From Selaginella moellendorffii (lineage: Eukaryota > Streptophyta > Lycopodiopsida > Selaginellales > Selaginellaceae), in NCBI RefSeq assembly GCF_000143415.4, contig NW_003314299.1, positions 914,063 to 978,062 on the forward strand: 64,000 bases of DNA, read 5' to 3'. Shown piece by piece: positions 1-12,359 of this stretch. How positions within the stretch are numbered: the first letter of the stretch is position 1; each line of letters starts with the position of its first letter. The notes beneath the pieces are model-generated. The model did not search any database and was not told where the DNA came from. It saw only the letters and a program-made list of their open reading frames with translations. Both the position numbers and the translations under genes were made by a program.

Positions 1-119
1 CCTCATGTCTTCTCTTTGATCCAACATCCCTCTCCTTTTGTAGTTGCTTCCATTTTTGAAAATAAAAAAAACTCATTATAAATTATAAATGCATAAGAAG
101 AGGGGAACAGGGTGTGGGC

Positions 120-780
120 TCAGTGCAGGCCTCCCCCAAGCACCTTGGCCGGCCCGCGCCAAGGCCAACCGCCCGAGAACCTTGCCTTGGCGCTTGGAGG
201 AGGGCCGGTTCGCCAGCGAACCAGCCCACCTCCAAGCGCCAAGGGCGGCTTGCGGGCGGTTGGCCTTGGCGCTTGGACTTAGCTGGCTCGCGCCAAATGC
301 CCAGCGTGGGCATTTGGCACAAGCACTTGGCACCTTTTCCCAGCCAAGCGCCTTGGCCGGCCTGCGTGGACTTGGCCGGCCCAGGCAGAGTGCCCAGCCA
401 AATGCCCGGCCTGGGCACTTGGCAGCAGCGGTGCTGGGCAGCAGTGGCCCTAGGCAGCGCGGCGCTGGCGTGGCATGGCGTGGCATGGGCGGTTGGCACG
501 GCAGGGGCGGCATGGCAGGGCAGCAGTGGCACGGCAGCGGCGGCATGGCAGTGGCGGTGCTGGGCAGCGGCGGCACGGCAGCGGTGGCATGGCAGTGGCG
601 GTGCTGGGTAGGCAGCGCTGCGCTGGGCGTGGCATGGCAGTGGGCGGCGCTCGGCAGCCCTGGGCAGTGGCGGTGCTGAGCATGGCATGGTGTGCGCAGC
701 GTGGCGGCGCTGGGCATGGTGTGGGCGCGGGGGCGCTGGGCGCGGCGGCGCTGGGCGGGGAGGAGAGGGAGTGGAGGAGG
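120..780. repeat. GC-rich block of short repeats and hairpins
   Basis: Very GC-rich sequence unlike the AT-rich surroundings. The left half (120-430) is built of variants of GCCAAGGC, CTTGGCGC and GGCATTTGGC, arranged as inverted repeats. The right half (430-760) is a degenerate minisatellite of GGCATGGCAGTGGCGGTGC-like units. Long open frames exist on both strands, but they only translate the repeat and show no domain. The block could be the LTR or terminal part of an element lying to the left; no terminal motif settles this. Confidence 0.7.
185..244. repeat. Perfect 16-bp inverted repeat with nested inner arms
   Basis: CCTTGGCGCTTGGAGG at 185-200 is exactly reverse-complemented at 229-244. 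Inside it a second perfect inverted pair, GGTTCGC (207-213) and GCGAACC (216-222), makes a two-tier hairpin. A separate 11-bp perfect inverted repeat, GCCAAATGCCC and its complement, lies at 292-318, and a looser version near 399-425. Confidence 0.75.
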
Positions 781-1304
781 AGAAAAAACTTACTCTTGGC
801 GGCATTCTGTTCCCGCAGTCACTCCCAATCTCCCGCGATACTTTCTGTAAAACCCTAATGCCGGCGGCTGCCCTAACCCTAACCTAACATTCATCACAGC
901 CGTTCATCATGGATGCAGTAAATCTTCATTGTACAATAAATAATAAATCTAGCACTGTACAATTTCTATTCCACCCTAGATTTGATCACGTGACAAAGTC
1001 CTTTTGAATTGTAATTTAATAATGGAGGTGTGCTCTAATATGACTATGTCATAATGTGAAATAATGTTACAGACGCATGTGTTGAATTGATCACAGTACG
1101 AAATTGTTAGAAAATATAAGATTATTAAATCGTAAGGTGTTATTTCCAAAGTAATGTATATAGATAATTTACTATAGGTGATAGATGGTAGTACAAAGAT
1201 GGAATATATTTAAATGAGTTCAGAAGAATGTGATGATTTCTAGCTTTAATGAAGTACTGAAAATATGTACAATATTTAATTTATTTGGCAACAATTGGTT
1301 GATG

Positions 1305-1570
1305 GTAGATCCTAGAATAAAATCATTCCTATCTTTCATATTATGGCACATGCTTGAGGTGATATTTCTTTCCGTTCTACCAAAAGTTAGTGCATATAAT
1401 AAATTTGAGTATGTTTTTGAATTCAATGTATATAGACTTTTAATATTGTACAACATAGTCCTATATACGTCATACAAAATTTATTATAACAACATTATTC
1501 GATGTTAGATCCTAGAATAAAATCGCCCTATCTTTTCACATAATGGCATAGCACATGTGAGGTGACATTT
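1305..1570 (+). repeat. Pair of ~65-bp direct repeats in AT-rich spacer
   Basis: The stretch at 1305-1368 recurs at 1504-1570 with few changes; both begin GTTAGATCC or GTAGATCC followed by TAGAATAAAATC. The rest of 850-1734 is AT-rich with no gene seen. It may be the 5' flank or terminal region of the MULE that follows; terminal inverted repeats were not found by eye. Confidence 0.6.
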
Positions 1571-1734
1571 CGTTATAAAAGTTCAGAGTTCCAAAACCTA
1601 AAGGCAACAAAATGGAGGGCTTCCTTTTGCATTACCAAGATCACCCACCGCTTTCTATCTCCCAGAGTCTTATTTCAGAAAGTTTTCTTTGCTGACGTTT
1701 CGATCTTTCTCTCGGTTCTATTTCATTGGAAGCT

Positions 1735-4700
1735 ATGATTCGCAACAACATTGGTGTAGTTGAACGATCGGAGTTTCTTCTTTCGGGTGTAGGTGAAGGT
1801 GGACAACATTGGGATTTGCAACATTCCAAGTCGAAAAAAATTTGAGTTTTTGGATCTCCAATCAAAGTGCGAGGCTGTGATCTTGCTAAAGTGAATGTGA
1901 AGCAAGAGTCGGTCGTCATCATTTCTTCCTCTTCTAGTTCTAGTGGAGATGTTAGTCCAGTGCGAGCCAAGAATTTTCAAACTCCAACTTCACTGATATT
2001 CCAAGCTGTTTGCAATGCTTTCCAGTTTTCCCGCCTCTCTATCAATGTTCGTTCCTTTCTACATAGGCCTGTTAGCGAGCTCCTATCTACATACAATGGC
2101 AATATCATCTTTGAACTACCACCTCTTGTCAGCTCAAAACGAAAGGGGATGGAGACGAAGCAGGATGTCCACAACTGGTGCAAGATCAAGACCACACATT
2201 TCCAGCATTTCGAAGGCACAGTGTCCATGGTTCATTGTGGTGGGTATTTGGATTGTGTGAATAAAGCATGTAATCAAGAGTGCGGTAAAAACTCCATATT
2301 TTTTGAAGGATCTGCAACCAATCCTCCCCTCTGTGACACCATTGGTGTTGGATTCAAGTGTCGGTTTTGTAAGAATGCTCCATTGTGTCGTGCCATCTGC
2401 GGGGCCAAGATGTACTATTTTCTTCCATGGGATGGAGAGGTTGGTAGAGTTGCAATACATATTGGCATGCACACACATCCAATGCAGGAAGGGATACAAA
2501 GGAGTTCAGTCAACCATTTCAAAGATGCAGTGTAGATAGAGACTGTGAGAAACTCATCTGCAACTCCGAAGCATGTTCAGAAAACAGTGCTCAAGGATTT
2601 TATCGCAAATACTTTACTTGATCCGAACTACAAGAATACTCAATTGGATGAGGCTAGCTTGCAGGAGTTACTACGACATGTGCAACCTGCAACTAGCCTT
2701 AGGAGGTATGAAAATATTATTACATACTTTTCAATAATATCTCTCTTACATTTTGTTTTATTTAGGATAAAGTCTTGGATGTGTGAATCTCGAGAGGGGA
2801 AACTCTAATAAAAAATCGACTCAATCCTTGAACTAAAACGGACTTGTCCTTATGAGTTTATCCATGGGAGTTTATTTCCAGATCAAGTCATTAGTGAGCA
2901 AGAGCGCCCCTTCATTTTCAAAATGTCTACCATGGGCCCTGCCTCTGGTGTGGATCTTGTTTCCTGAATGGATATGTCTGGGTCGAGTGACCTTGCTAAT
3001 GCATGGGTACATTTTGACCATATGGAGCGGGTGGCAAGTTGGACAACCATGGGAGCTCATATGTATGATCCAAGGTAGTTTTTTTTCTCATTATCTTAAA
3101 ATGGTTTTAAACATTGCACTTTTCACAGGCTACGTTGTAACTTGACAATTGCAACGGCAGAGTTTAAAGTACAAGACTAGATGGCTCAAGAAATATTTTG
3201 GAAGTCCCTCTCCGACATTGTATTGAAGCGGACTGGTAAGCCTGCCAACTTTTGCGGTTTCATGGCAGATGGGGCTGGGGCTAATTGGAATGGTGTCCGG
3301 GCAGTCTTTGGGAATGGTCTACCCCTAGAAGGTTGTGAGAGGACATGTGAGTTCCATTGGGCTCAGAGCCTAAACCAACACTGCCACCTTATCAAGCCAG
3401 ATTTCCAATTAGCATTTAAGGAGTTGTGCAAACAATGGCAGGCTGCACCTTCTGAAGAAGAGCATGAGGCAAAAGCAAACGAGATCCAAATGTGGTGGCG
3501 TGAAGATGGCCATACTGATGTAAGTTGTCTACCACAACTTGAGTCGTGGTTAGGGTGGTGGGAAGTTAGAATGTTCCAATGGGGACATCACTCCTTTCAG
3601 GTTGATTTTTCTTTTTTTCCTCTCTTTTTATTGCTTTTTAATATCATCTTTTTATAAGGATCAACCACTTGAGGATCTTGCATACACCCCAACTGTGAAT
3701 CTCTCAGAGAGTAAACATTGGAGCTGGCGTTCCTCTGAGGCAGGGAAAGGGAAGATGAGTCTATATGAAGCATGTCTATCAGATTTGATATGCGCTGTAG
3801 AGCAGTCTTCAAAAGCCTTGGCATTTGAGGAAGGAAGATACATGGGAACAAGACCTTCGGTTGAGATGTTACACGATCGGATGAAGAAGAAAGTGACTCC
3901 ACCAGCACAAACAATGGCAACTGCAGTGAAGGAAGTGGTCCGTGGCACATCTATGGAGTACACTCCTCGGGCTTTTATTGGTGATATGAAGACTGTCCGC
4001 TCAAAGCGTCGATTTTCCTTTGCTGGTGAAGATGCTGGCACGGATCTTGGAGCAAAAAGCTCTCACAGACCTGATGTTGAGTATCATTCTACTCCAAGAC
4101 ATCGCCCCAGAACCGAACCACCTTAAGTGGCTAATGAAGAAAGTGCATCACAGTAGGTTGAAATTGCTTATCGTAGTGTGGAGCCGAAGCAATGGGCAAT
4201 CCGTCGAGTGCCAGCGAAATCAAATGTAAGGTGTGCGGGGATGCTTCCAAGGGGCAAGTGTTGGGCTTGGATCCGTGGTGATAAGTCTGCTTCTGTTCCA
4301 GCCCCATGTTTCCATGGGGAACGAAAGCAAGCAGGGTTTTCAAGATGGTGTTGGTTATATTGCTGCAACTCTGATGTCAACCATACAAAGCGGCTTGAAG
4401 ACACTATAGTGACTAAACCTGATGCAGTACCTAAAGAATGGCCAGTTGCTAATGGGGTTGCGCTCACCTCGGATGAGATTGAAAACCTTGAGAAATCTGG
4501 TTTCAATCTTGAGAGGAGAGTTGGAGATATGAGTGACAGAACCAAGACTATTCCTACAGAGATGCACAGGAGGCCAGCACGAAAAGGTAAGGCAGTTAAA
4601 TTTATTGGTACCGTCTCCAAGCAGAAGCAAGGTAAAATAAACTTAGCTCAAACACTTGAGTGTGAGATTCTCTCCACGAATTACATCACTGCGCTCGCAA

Positions 4701-4936
4701 AGGAGTACACAGTCAAAACAGAAGGTGGAGAGTACACAATTGCCATTCAAGACTTTTCTTCTTGCACATATCCAGACTTTACGAAGCGCGAGGAACATGG
4801 GAAGGCATATGCTCCTTGCAAGCATATGTACTACATCTTCATCAACATCTTGCACCAGGATCCTAAAGTGGATATTCATATACACCAAGCAAGCCTTACT
4901 ATTGCCGAGTTGCAGAAAACTTTTGGAGCTAATTAG
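1735..4936 (+). pseudogene. MULE (Mutator-like) transposase gene broken by in-frame stops
   Basis: A cut-and-paste transposase that would cut and rejoin element ends in the nucleus. Reading from the ATG at 1735, one frame stays open to 4936 if three introns are removed (2706-2765, 3075-3128, 3601-3658; 54-60 nt, GT...AG). In order it shows a Ser-rich N-terminus, a Cys/His-rich region ending in GMHTHP (about 2240-2480, resembling a FLYWCH or GCM-type zinc finger), a core with HFDHMERVASW (about 3010-3060) and FMADGAGANWN (about 3260), and a C-terminal SWIM-like motif with PCKHMYYIF (about 4810-4840). The only visible lesions are stops at 1843, 2533, 2806, 2809, 2965, 3178, 4124 and 4154, all of the TGA, TAG or TAA type that CGA, CAG or CAA would become by C-to-T change. 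No frameshift was seen. The superfamily call rests on the SWIM motif and the general layout, so another DDE family is possible. Confidence 0.7.
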
Positions 4937-5521
4937 ATTTTCCAGCACTATCGATGTTTATTCTCTATCAATAATATAAACTAATTATACCTTATATAAT
5001 TAATAAAAATATTTTATTATTTCACTTTTCATTTCATATACTTGTGAGGTTCTTTTCGCAATACTACCCATAGTATTTGTGAGTCTCCATTTTTGTCTTT
5101 ACCTTCTCAAAAAATATTTCGTGATAGTCTTTCGGGTGTATGATGTTACAATGTATTGTGAGAGCATATGTACCATCACAGTTGTTTTTTTTTCCTTTCA
5201 AATGGTTATATGGCCTTATATAGAATCTTAATTCAAATTTAATAATTTAAAAATTCTGATGAACCTAACATTTACTAGCTAGAAAGCACAGAGTACAAAT
5301 TTAAAGAAGTGACAAGAATACTCTTTTTTCAAATATTTTATTTTATATTCTAACAAACATCTCTATTATTGCATGTAGTAAATATTTAAATGATTAGAAC
5401 AAGAAGTGTCCTTTAGAACATTTTTATCTATATAATATATAGAGAGTTATGAAATTATTAAGTTCGCCATAACTTTAAAATTTTAAAGTTTATAATGTTT
5501 GTACTAAATTACAATTGAAAA
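4937..5521. other. AT-rich spacer, no gene seen
   Basis: AT-rich sequence between the MULE stop codon and the truncated start of the gypsy element. It probably holds the MULE 3' flank. A short internal duplication, CTCGTGAGCTCAACTC-like, sits at the junction near 5524-5565. Confidence 0.6.
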
Positions 5522-6742
5522 TTGAGCTCAACTCGTGAGCTCAACTCTTCAACTCGTGAGCTCAAGTATGGTCCACGCTCGCACCTAAGGGATGAGCTGA
5601 GTAGGTTGAAGCAGACTAGAACTATTCAAGAGTATGTGAATGGATTTATGGCAAAGAGGATATTGGTCACGGATATGGGGGATATGGATGCGTTCCATGC
5701 CTTCATGTCGGGCTTGCAAACCTAGGTTCGCAGCGAAGTGATGTGTTAGAACCCGACTAATTACAAAGAAGCGTTAAATGTGGCTATCAAGGTGCATTTC
5801 AACGATAACCTGCGAAAGGGGAACACGACGGGATCAGGGTCCACGTTTAGCAAAGGGGCCAAACCAAGGGGAATATATAGCAAAGGGAAATTCAAGAAGA
5901 GTTTCTCTAAGAATGAGTCTTCGGGGTTCCGAAAAGGCAAATCCGGTGGCCAGCGAGCAAGTACGTGGGGGAGTCAAGCAAAACGAGACAAACCCATGGA
6001 TAAGAAGGTCAAGTCATTTAGCAGCGTGGGAAACAACGTATGCTACAACTATGGTGAAACGGAACACTTTTCGAGGGAATGTCCCTACCTGAAGAAGGCC
6101 AGAGCCAATATGGCCATTAAGTCGAGTGAAGTCCAAATTGAGATATGTGATCCAGTCCCTAACTCAAAGTTACTCATTATACAAGCAACTTTGGTAGAGA
6201 GTCGTTCGCGACATCTACTAGCCCTCCGAGGGAAGCTCGGAGGTAGCTTTATTAAGATCCTTATTGACACGGGTGCTTCGGATAATTTTGTGGTTGCAGA
6301 CACAGTTTGGCAAGCCAGACTAATGGTGCAGCGGCTGGGTGAACCAAGGACTATAGAGTTTGTTCAAGGTAGCCAAAGCATCGATGAGGTACTTCGACAA
6401 GCGAGAGTCGAAGTAGGAACTTGGAAAGTAGACATGGATTTCACCGTGTTGGACATGGCGGGATTTGACATGATCTTTGGGATGGATTGGTTCAATCAGT
6501 TCGTGGTAGCCTTGCATGGACAAGGTAGGAATTTTGTGGTACTGGCAAATGCCCAAGGAAGAAAATCCAGGGTGGAGGCTCAAGATCTAAAGGTAGGGCA
6601 ATGCAAGGCCAAAGATTCGTGCTTAAATCTGGTGTCCACAAGAGGACAACTCACTAAAGGGACAAAGGCTGCATTTTTGTGCTTACTTTCGGTGAGAAGT
6701 GACAAAAAGACAGGAACAGAAGAAGTACCTTTAGTGATATAG
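5522..6742 (+). pseudogene. Ty3/gypsy chromodomain element: 5'-truncated gag and protease
   Basis: C-terminal part of a retrotransposon capsid/nucleocapsid polyprotein followed by the aspartic protease. The nucleocapsid zinc knuckle is CYNYGETEHFSRECPY (about 6040-6090), with Tyr in place of the usual second Cys. The protease active site is LIDTGASDNFV (about 6260-6290), followed by a hydrophobic MIFGMDW strand (about 6470-6490). The 5' LTR, the primer site and most of gag are missing; the copy starts abruptly near 5522. In-frame TAG codons at 5723 and near 5753, and a TAG at 6740 that separates it from the polymerase, are all compatible with former CAG. The downstream polymerase, integrase and chromodomain lie in order on the same strand, so this was one element. 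Confidence 0.85.
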
Positions 6743-8276
6743 CAGGTGTTGGACCAATTCCAGGATACCATGCCGGAGGAGCTACCGGCGGGGTTGCCCC
6801 CCACACAACCAATAGAACATAAGATTGAGCTAGTCGAGGGTGCTGAGGTGGTGGTTCGCCCCTCCTATCGTTTGAACGAAAAAGAACTTGTGGAACTCAA
6901 GTGCCAACTAGAGGAGTTGGTGGACAAAGGGTATGTTAGGTTGAGCAAGTCGCCGTATGGGGTGCCGGTGCTATTTGTGAAAAAGAAATATGGATCTATG
7001 CGCATGTGCATAGACTACCAGTTGCTCAACAAATATACAAAGAAGAACAAGTACCCTTTGCCAAGGATTGAGGACCTATTCGATAGGTTGGGAAAGGCAA
7101 AATACTTCTCGAGGATTGACCTAAGGTCAGGATACTACCAAATCAGGGTAGCAAAGGAAGATGTCGAGAAGACAACCTGTTGAACAAGGTATGGGAGCTT
7201 TGAGTTTCTGGTGATGCCCTTCGGGGCTATACAATGCGCCGGTAACGTTTTCGGCGTTGATGAACCATATCTTTGTACCCTATTTGGATCACTTTGTGAT
7301 CGTCTATATTAACGACATCCTGATCTATAGCGAAATGCTAGAGGAGCATGCCAAACACTTGACGAAGGTGTTTAAGAAACTAAGGGAACACCAGTTGTAT
7401 GCTAAAGAGAGCAAATGTGACTTTGCTCAACAAAAGGTAAAGTTTATCGGGCATATGGTGGGCAAGGACGGGCTCAAGGTGGACCCTAAGAAGGTCCAAG
7501 CGATCCAGGATTGGGAGCGACCATCGAATGTACACAAGTTAAGAGCATTCTTGGGGCTATGCAACTATTATCGAAAGTTTATTAGACACTATTCGAGAGT
7601 AGCCTTGCCCTTAACGGACTAAACGGGAAAAGGGAAGATGGTATGGACAGCGGAATGCGAGGTGGCATTCGTCCACCTCAAGGGGAAGTTGAGGAAGGCT
7701 CCCATGTTGGTGTTACCAGACTTAGGTAAGGACTTTGAGGTAGAAACAGATGCTTCAGACTTTGCGTTGGGTGTAGTTTTGAAGCAAGATAACTATTTAG
7801 TAGCATTCTTCTCGAAGAAGTTGGACAAAGCTCAACAAAAGTGGCCTGCCTATGAGAAGGAATTGTTTGCGATGGTCAAGGCGCTCAAGGAGTGGCGACA
7901 CTACCTTGGGAGACACTTTAAGGTTTACACGGACAATGTGGCAACGAAACACTTCTTGTCACAGCCCGATCTGAGGGAAAAACAAGGTTGGTGGGCCAAT
8001 GCTTTGGCCGAGTTTAATTGCGAAATTCTGTACAAGCTTGGAAAGAGCAACATCGTGGCAGATGTGCTAAGTCAAAAAGCGAGCTTGAAGTTGGCGATAT
8101 CCAGCGTGACAGCAACTTTTTGGGATGATGTGCGGACCGCATACGAGAACGATGGTCTAGCACAAGAAGTGTTGCTGAGGAATCTAGAGGCACGGGAAGC
8201 TCACAAGAGAGGTGAGCTGCCAACGGAAGAGAAAACGGGCTATGCGGAACGCAACAGACTTATATATTACAAGTAA
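6743..8276 (+). pseudogene. Ty3/gypsy reverse transcriptase and RNase H
   Basis: Reverse transcriptase that copies element RNA, joined to the RNase H that removes the template. Visible are [10 protein letters not shown], the palm motifs [20 protein letters not shown] and [12 protein letters not shown], the catalytic box as VIVYINDILIYS (about 7300; usual form YxDD, here YIND with Asn in place of the first Asp), and FLGLCNYYRKFI. RNase H follows with ETDASDFALG (about 7745) and YTDN (about 7925). Breaks: TGA at 7181 where the family has Arg (TCRTRYG), a one-base insertion near 7227 in the MPFG..NAP segment, and TAA near 7619. The changed YxDD residue and the breaks make it inactive. Confidence 0.85.
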
Positions 8277-9300
8277 ACGAGGGTGTATGTTCCAGAAGGG
8301 GAACTAAGGAAGGTAGCCTTAGAAGAGTGTCATGACGGACCTCTTGCGGGACACGGTGGAGTGCCCAAGACAATGGGCTTACTCAAGAAGAAGTACCACT
8401 GGCCAGATATGGGTAAGGACGTCCAAGACTATGTAAAGACATGTCTAATATGTCAGCAGGTCAAAGCCGTGACTAAGGCTAGTGGGGGCTTGTTACAAAG
8501 CATCCCAATTCCAGATCGTCCGTGGAAATGTCTTACGATGGACTTCATCAGAGACTCCCCCCAAGCGAGGGGTTCGATGCAATATTCGTGATGGTGGATC
8601 GATTTTCGAAGATGGCACATTTCATACCCACCACAACGGAAGTGGATGCGGAAGGTGTAGCGAAGCTATTCTTCAAACAAGTGGTTCGAGTGCGGGGAAG
8701 GCCGGAATAAATTATCTCAGATCAAGATAAGATCTTCACCAGTAGGTTCTAGAGGACACTCCTAGAACAGTATCGCACCAAGTTGAAATTCAGCACAGCC
8801 TATCACCCACAGACAGTTAGTGGGTATTAAGTCAAGATTGATGGCACTAACACTTCTTGACAGACGGACAAACGGAAAGGGTGAATAGGCAGCTGGAGGA
8901 TTATTTGTGATGCTATGTCTCGGGAGACCAGACCGATTGGGTAAGTCATTTGGGACTTGTGGAAATGTGTTATAACAACTCACCACATTCGAGCATCGGG
9001 GTGAGTCCATGGGAAGTCATCAATGGGCGAGCTATTGAAGGTCCTGTGGAACTCGGCGTGGCTGAGTATCATGGAGAGTTACCCGCAGTGGAGGCATTCA
9101 TGGCGGAAAGACTCAAAATTTGGAATCTAGTGAGGGATTCTTTGGAACGGGCTCAACAAAGGTAAACCAAGTACGCGAACCAAAAGCGCCGGGATGTAGA
9201 GTTCCAAGTTGGAGAGAAGGTGTGGTTGAACACCAAGAACCTCAGGCTACCAAGCGGGATCAATCGAAAGTTGACCAAAAGGTAAAAATGCATGTATTCC
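8277..9300 (+). pseudogene. Ty3/gypsy integrase
   Basis: Integrase that would insert element DNA into the chromosome. The N-terminal HHCC zinc-binding region is visible with GHGGVPKT, YHWPDM and the CLICQQVK pair (about 8345-8460). The catalytic core follows with TMDFI and [13 protein letters not shown] (about 8535-8620), ISDQDKIF (about 8715) and STAYHPQT (about 8800). Between 8817 and 8870 a short stretch interrupts the QTDGQTERVNR motif, with QT on one side and QTDKRKG on the other, as if a small duplication or insertion had occurred. Several in-frame stops (for example 8708, 8749, 8908, 9163) and frame changes remain. Confidence 0.8.
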
Positions 9301-9310
9301 TATAAATGAA

Positions 9311-9715
9311 TTGATCTTGAGTTCCTTAAGCAGATTCGCGGGGCCTTATGAGATTGAGGCTCGAATCAGTAAAGTGGGTTACCGTCTCCAACTTCCTCGA
9401 GAAATGGGGAAGATGCACCTCGTGTTCCATGTGAACTTACTCAAGCTGTATTTTGAGGATCCGCTTCACAAGGACCAAGTAAAACCCTTACCTAAGGTTA
9501 TCCAAGGGGAAGAGGAATACGAAGTCGAGGCCATCCTCAATGCGCGCAAGAGCAAGCGACAAAGACGCGAGGTGAGAGAGTTCCATGTGAAGTGGAAAGG
9601 ATTTCCACACTGCGAAGCAACATGGGAACCGAAGGAGAACCTAGCGAACGCGCAAGTTCTAGTGGAGGAATTTCTACAAGGTAGAACTCTATGTACTTAT
9701 GCAAAGTTCAATTAA
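9311..9715 (+). pseudogene. Integrase C-terminus with chromodomain
   Basis: GPYEIEARISKVGYRLQLP followed by HLVFHVNLLK is the usual C-terminal segment of gypsy integrase. It leads into a chromodomain at about 9510-9680: EYEVEAILNARKSKR, then FHVKWKGFPHCEATWEP with the aromatic residues Y, W and W of the methyl-lysine cage pattern. Chromodomains in chromoviruses steer integration to marked chromatin; that is family knowledge. The domain itself is open. An untranslatable stretch at 9275-9335 separates it from the integrase core. Confidence 0.85.
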
Positions 9716-11160
9716 AGTATCAATTTGTGAAGTTGAGCAATGGTATATGTTGGGACCCGAAAGTGCACTGAAGGTAAGCTAATTAGCATGGGTTAGCTAG
9801 GTCGACCAAACATAGGGAACTATGCACAACTCCCCATGGGGATGTCGAATCCGTAGGCGTATTCTACGGAGGTTGGGTTTGAGTCCCAACCCCCTAGTAA
9901 AGCAAGGCTAGGTTCAAGTCTTAACCCCATACTAGGGTGTGGTGGGGTGAGAAGTATAGGGACACCTATATTCCGTTGTCATGGGCTCTTGGCCAGGGAG
10001 GCTAACTTAGGCACACCGCTAAGTGGGGGGATGCCCCCGGAGACATGGTTAACAAGTCGTAAGATTAAAAAGAGACACGTTTGATGTGGGCATCGAACTT
10101 CTTCTATGGGTGGTGGAGTTGTAAGAAACCAACTCGCCGAGGTGTCGTAGGCTAAAGGATCCCCGAAAGCATGACCAAAATGACAAAGAGTTCATTAGAT
10201 GGGACCGAGTCGAAGATCGAGTCCAAGACCGACTCTGAGACCGAGTTTGAGATAGAGTTCGGGATCGAGTCTGAAACCGAGTTCGAGACAGAGTCCGAGA
10301 TCCAAATCGGGTCCGAGACCGAGTCTTAGGTCGAGTCCGAAGTTGAGTCTGAGATCGGGTCTGAGATCGAGTCTAAGATCGAGTCCGAGACCGAGTCCGA
10401 GTACTAATACGGGTCAAGGGGTGAAAGCCCAAAGCGTGCGTCTCCCGGGGGGGGGGGGGGGGGTTCCCAAAGTATACTAGGGATAGTGACGGCCAAAAAC
10501 TAGTTTTGAAGGAACTCTCCAGGGGGGCTTCCAAACTGACTTGAGGTTGAAACTGGGACCCAGGGGCCTTGGGTGGGAGTGAGCATGGACTCCGCTGGGG
10601 CTGGAGGGGCCCCCCCAGGAAGTGCTCAAGAGCCGCTCCCACTCCCGGAAGGGAAACTGACTGTGGTGCTTTCGGCTTATGGGGAGGGGGGCCCCCCTTG
10701 AGGGCTTTATGGCTCATCGGTCCTCGCTCTTCCTAGGGGCTTGGGCCTTCCCTTTGGGATGGAAGTGGGGGGGTAGAGGTACCTATACTGAGCTGTTAGG
10801 CCACGGTGTTTCACCCTGGCGTCCCGAAGTAAGTGTTGCACCCAAGACTTGGGATTTAGAGGGTCCTATGATCAAGTCTTGTGGTACCAAGGGATGTTAA
10901 GAACTTGGAAGCTTGGTGTGCTTGGCCATTTGTGCTTGCGGGGAGTGTAGCTAAACCTTAAGTTCAGTCTAACCCGGGGAGGGGGATTGGGAGAGATTTG
11001 GGAATCCGTGGATGGATGGCTAACACTCTGTTGCTCGTACAGTGAGTAGCTGAAACCAAGTAGAACCAAGTAGGAGCTGGTACCATAGGCAGGAACCTTG
11101 GCGAAGGAACTTAGCAAAAACTAAGGCAGTGTTGGACGGATAGACAAGATAAGCTAGCTA
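9716..11160 (+). repeat. LTR-like tail of the chromodomain element
   Basis: Non-coding sequence directly downstream of the chromodomain, where the 3' LTR should be. It has the same order of parts as the solo LTR at 24102-25954 read on its minus strand: a GAGTCCGA-type array, a core with GGGTGAAAGCCCAAAGCGT and a poly-G run, then AGTATACTAGGG, then CTCAAGAGCCG, then GGCCACGGTGTT. The left end may be the TGTTGGGACC near 9749. The right end is unclear because an inverted element fragment starts near 11177. No paired 5' LTR survives in the window. Confidence 0.65.
10200..10410 (+). repeat. GAGTCCGAGACC-type tandem array inside the LTR-like tail
   Basis: About 17 degenerate units of 10-12 bp built on GAGTCCGAGAC or GAGTTCGAGAC. 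The array ends just before the conserved GGGTGAAAGCCCAAAGC core and a poly-G run at about 10449-10463. The reverse complement of the same unit makes the array at 25090-25735. Confidence 0.8.
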
Positions 11161-11176
11161 ATTGAAAAGGAAAAAT

Positions 11177-12345
11177 TTATGGCTTACACAGTGCATCATA
11201 CGGTGATTTGCTCAACCTAACATACCCTTTTTCCACCAACTCCTCAAGTTGGCATTTGACCTCCTCGAGTTCCTTTTTGTTCAACCGATAGGAAGAATGA
11301 ACCACTGCCTTAGCACCCTCGACTAGCTTGATCTTGTGTTCTATCAGTCGTTTAGAGGGTAACCCTGGCAATAGCTTCTGCAGCATGGTACCTTGGAATT
11401 TGTCCAACATCTGCTGGATCACTAAAGGCACTTTTTTGTTCCCATCTTTTTGTCACTCCTTATTGAGAGTAAGCACAAAAATGCTGCTTTGGTTCCTTTA
11501 GTGAGTTGTCTTCTCGTGGACATTAGGTTCAAGCAGGAGTTTTTGGCCTTATATTGCCCTACCTTTAGATCCTGGGCTTCCACCTTGGATCATTCTCCTT
11601 GGGCATTCGCCAGTACCACAAAGTTCCTACTTTGTCCATGTAGGGCTACCACGAACTAATTGAACCAATCCATCCTGAAGATTACATCAAATCCTGCCAT
11701 GTCTAATACGGTGAAATCCATATCTACCTTCCATGTCCCTACTTCAACTCTTGCTTGTCGAAGTACCTCATCGGTGCTTTGGCTACCTTGAACAAACTCT
11801 ATAGTCCTTGGTTCACCCAGCTGCTGCACCATTAATCTGGCAAGCCGGATTATGTTTGTAGCCACAAAATTATCCAAAGCACCCGTATCAATAAGGATCT
11901 TAACAAAGTTACCTCTAATCTTCCCTCGGAAGGTTAGTAGATTTCACGAACGACTTTCTACCAAAGTTGTTCGTGTAATGAGTAACTTTGAGCTAGAGAC
12001 TAGATCACGTACCTCAATTTAAATTTCACCCAACTTAATGGCCATATTGGCCCTAACATTCTTCAAGTATGGACATTCCCTCAAAAATGTCTTGCTTCAC
12101 CACAGTTGAAGCATACGTTGTTTCCCACACTACTAGTAGACTTGACCTTTTTATTTATCGATTTGTCTCTTTTCGTTTGACTCCTCCATGTGCTTGTTCA
12201 CTAGCCACTGGATTTACTTTTCCGGAACCCCAAGGACTTATTCTGAGATAAACTCTTCTTGAATTTCCCTTTGCTATATGTTCCCCTTGGTTTGGCCCCT
12301 TTGCTAAACGCCCCTATTCTAAAGATTCCTACTTTGAAGTGTGTG
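11177..12345 (-). pseudogene. Inverted fragment of a gag-protease-RT region, same family as the 5.5-9.7 kb element
   Basis: On the minus strand, from high to low coordinates, this matches the 5.8-7.0 kb part of the chromodomain element. A CCHC-like region lies near 12050-12120. A protease-proximal stretch, LARLMVQQLGEPRTIEFVQG then TWKVDMDFTVLDMAGFDVIF, lies at about 11680-11850. The start of RT is at about 11190-11420 and breaks off at RLSKSPY. Both ends are truncated and it carries stops and frame changes. It is a second, older partial copy, not part of the intact order. Confidence 0.8.
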
Positions 12346-12359
12346 AATGATGTGGAACA

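Noticed and set aside
76-858. Overlapping open frames of up to 240 codons on both strands
   Set aside because: They translate GC-rich short repeats in every frame; no domain, no codon-use sign of a gene.
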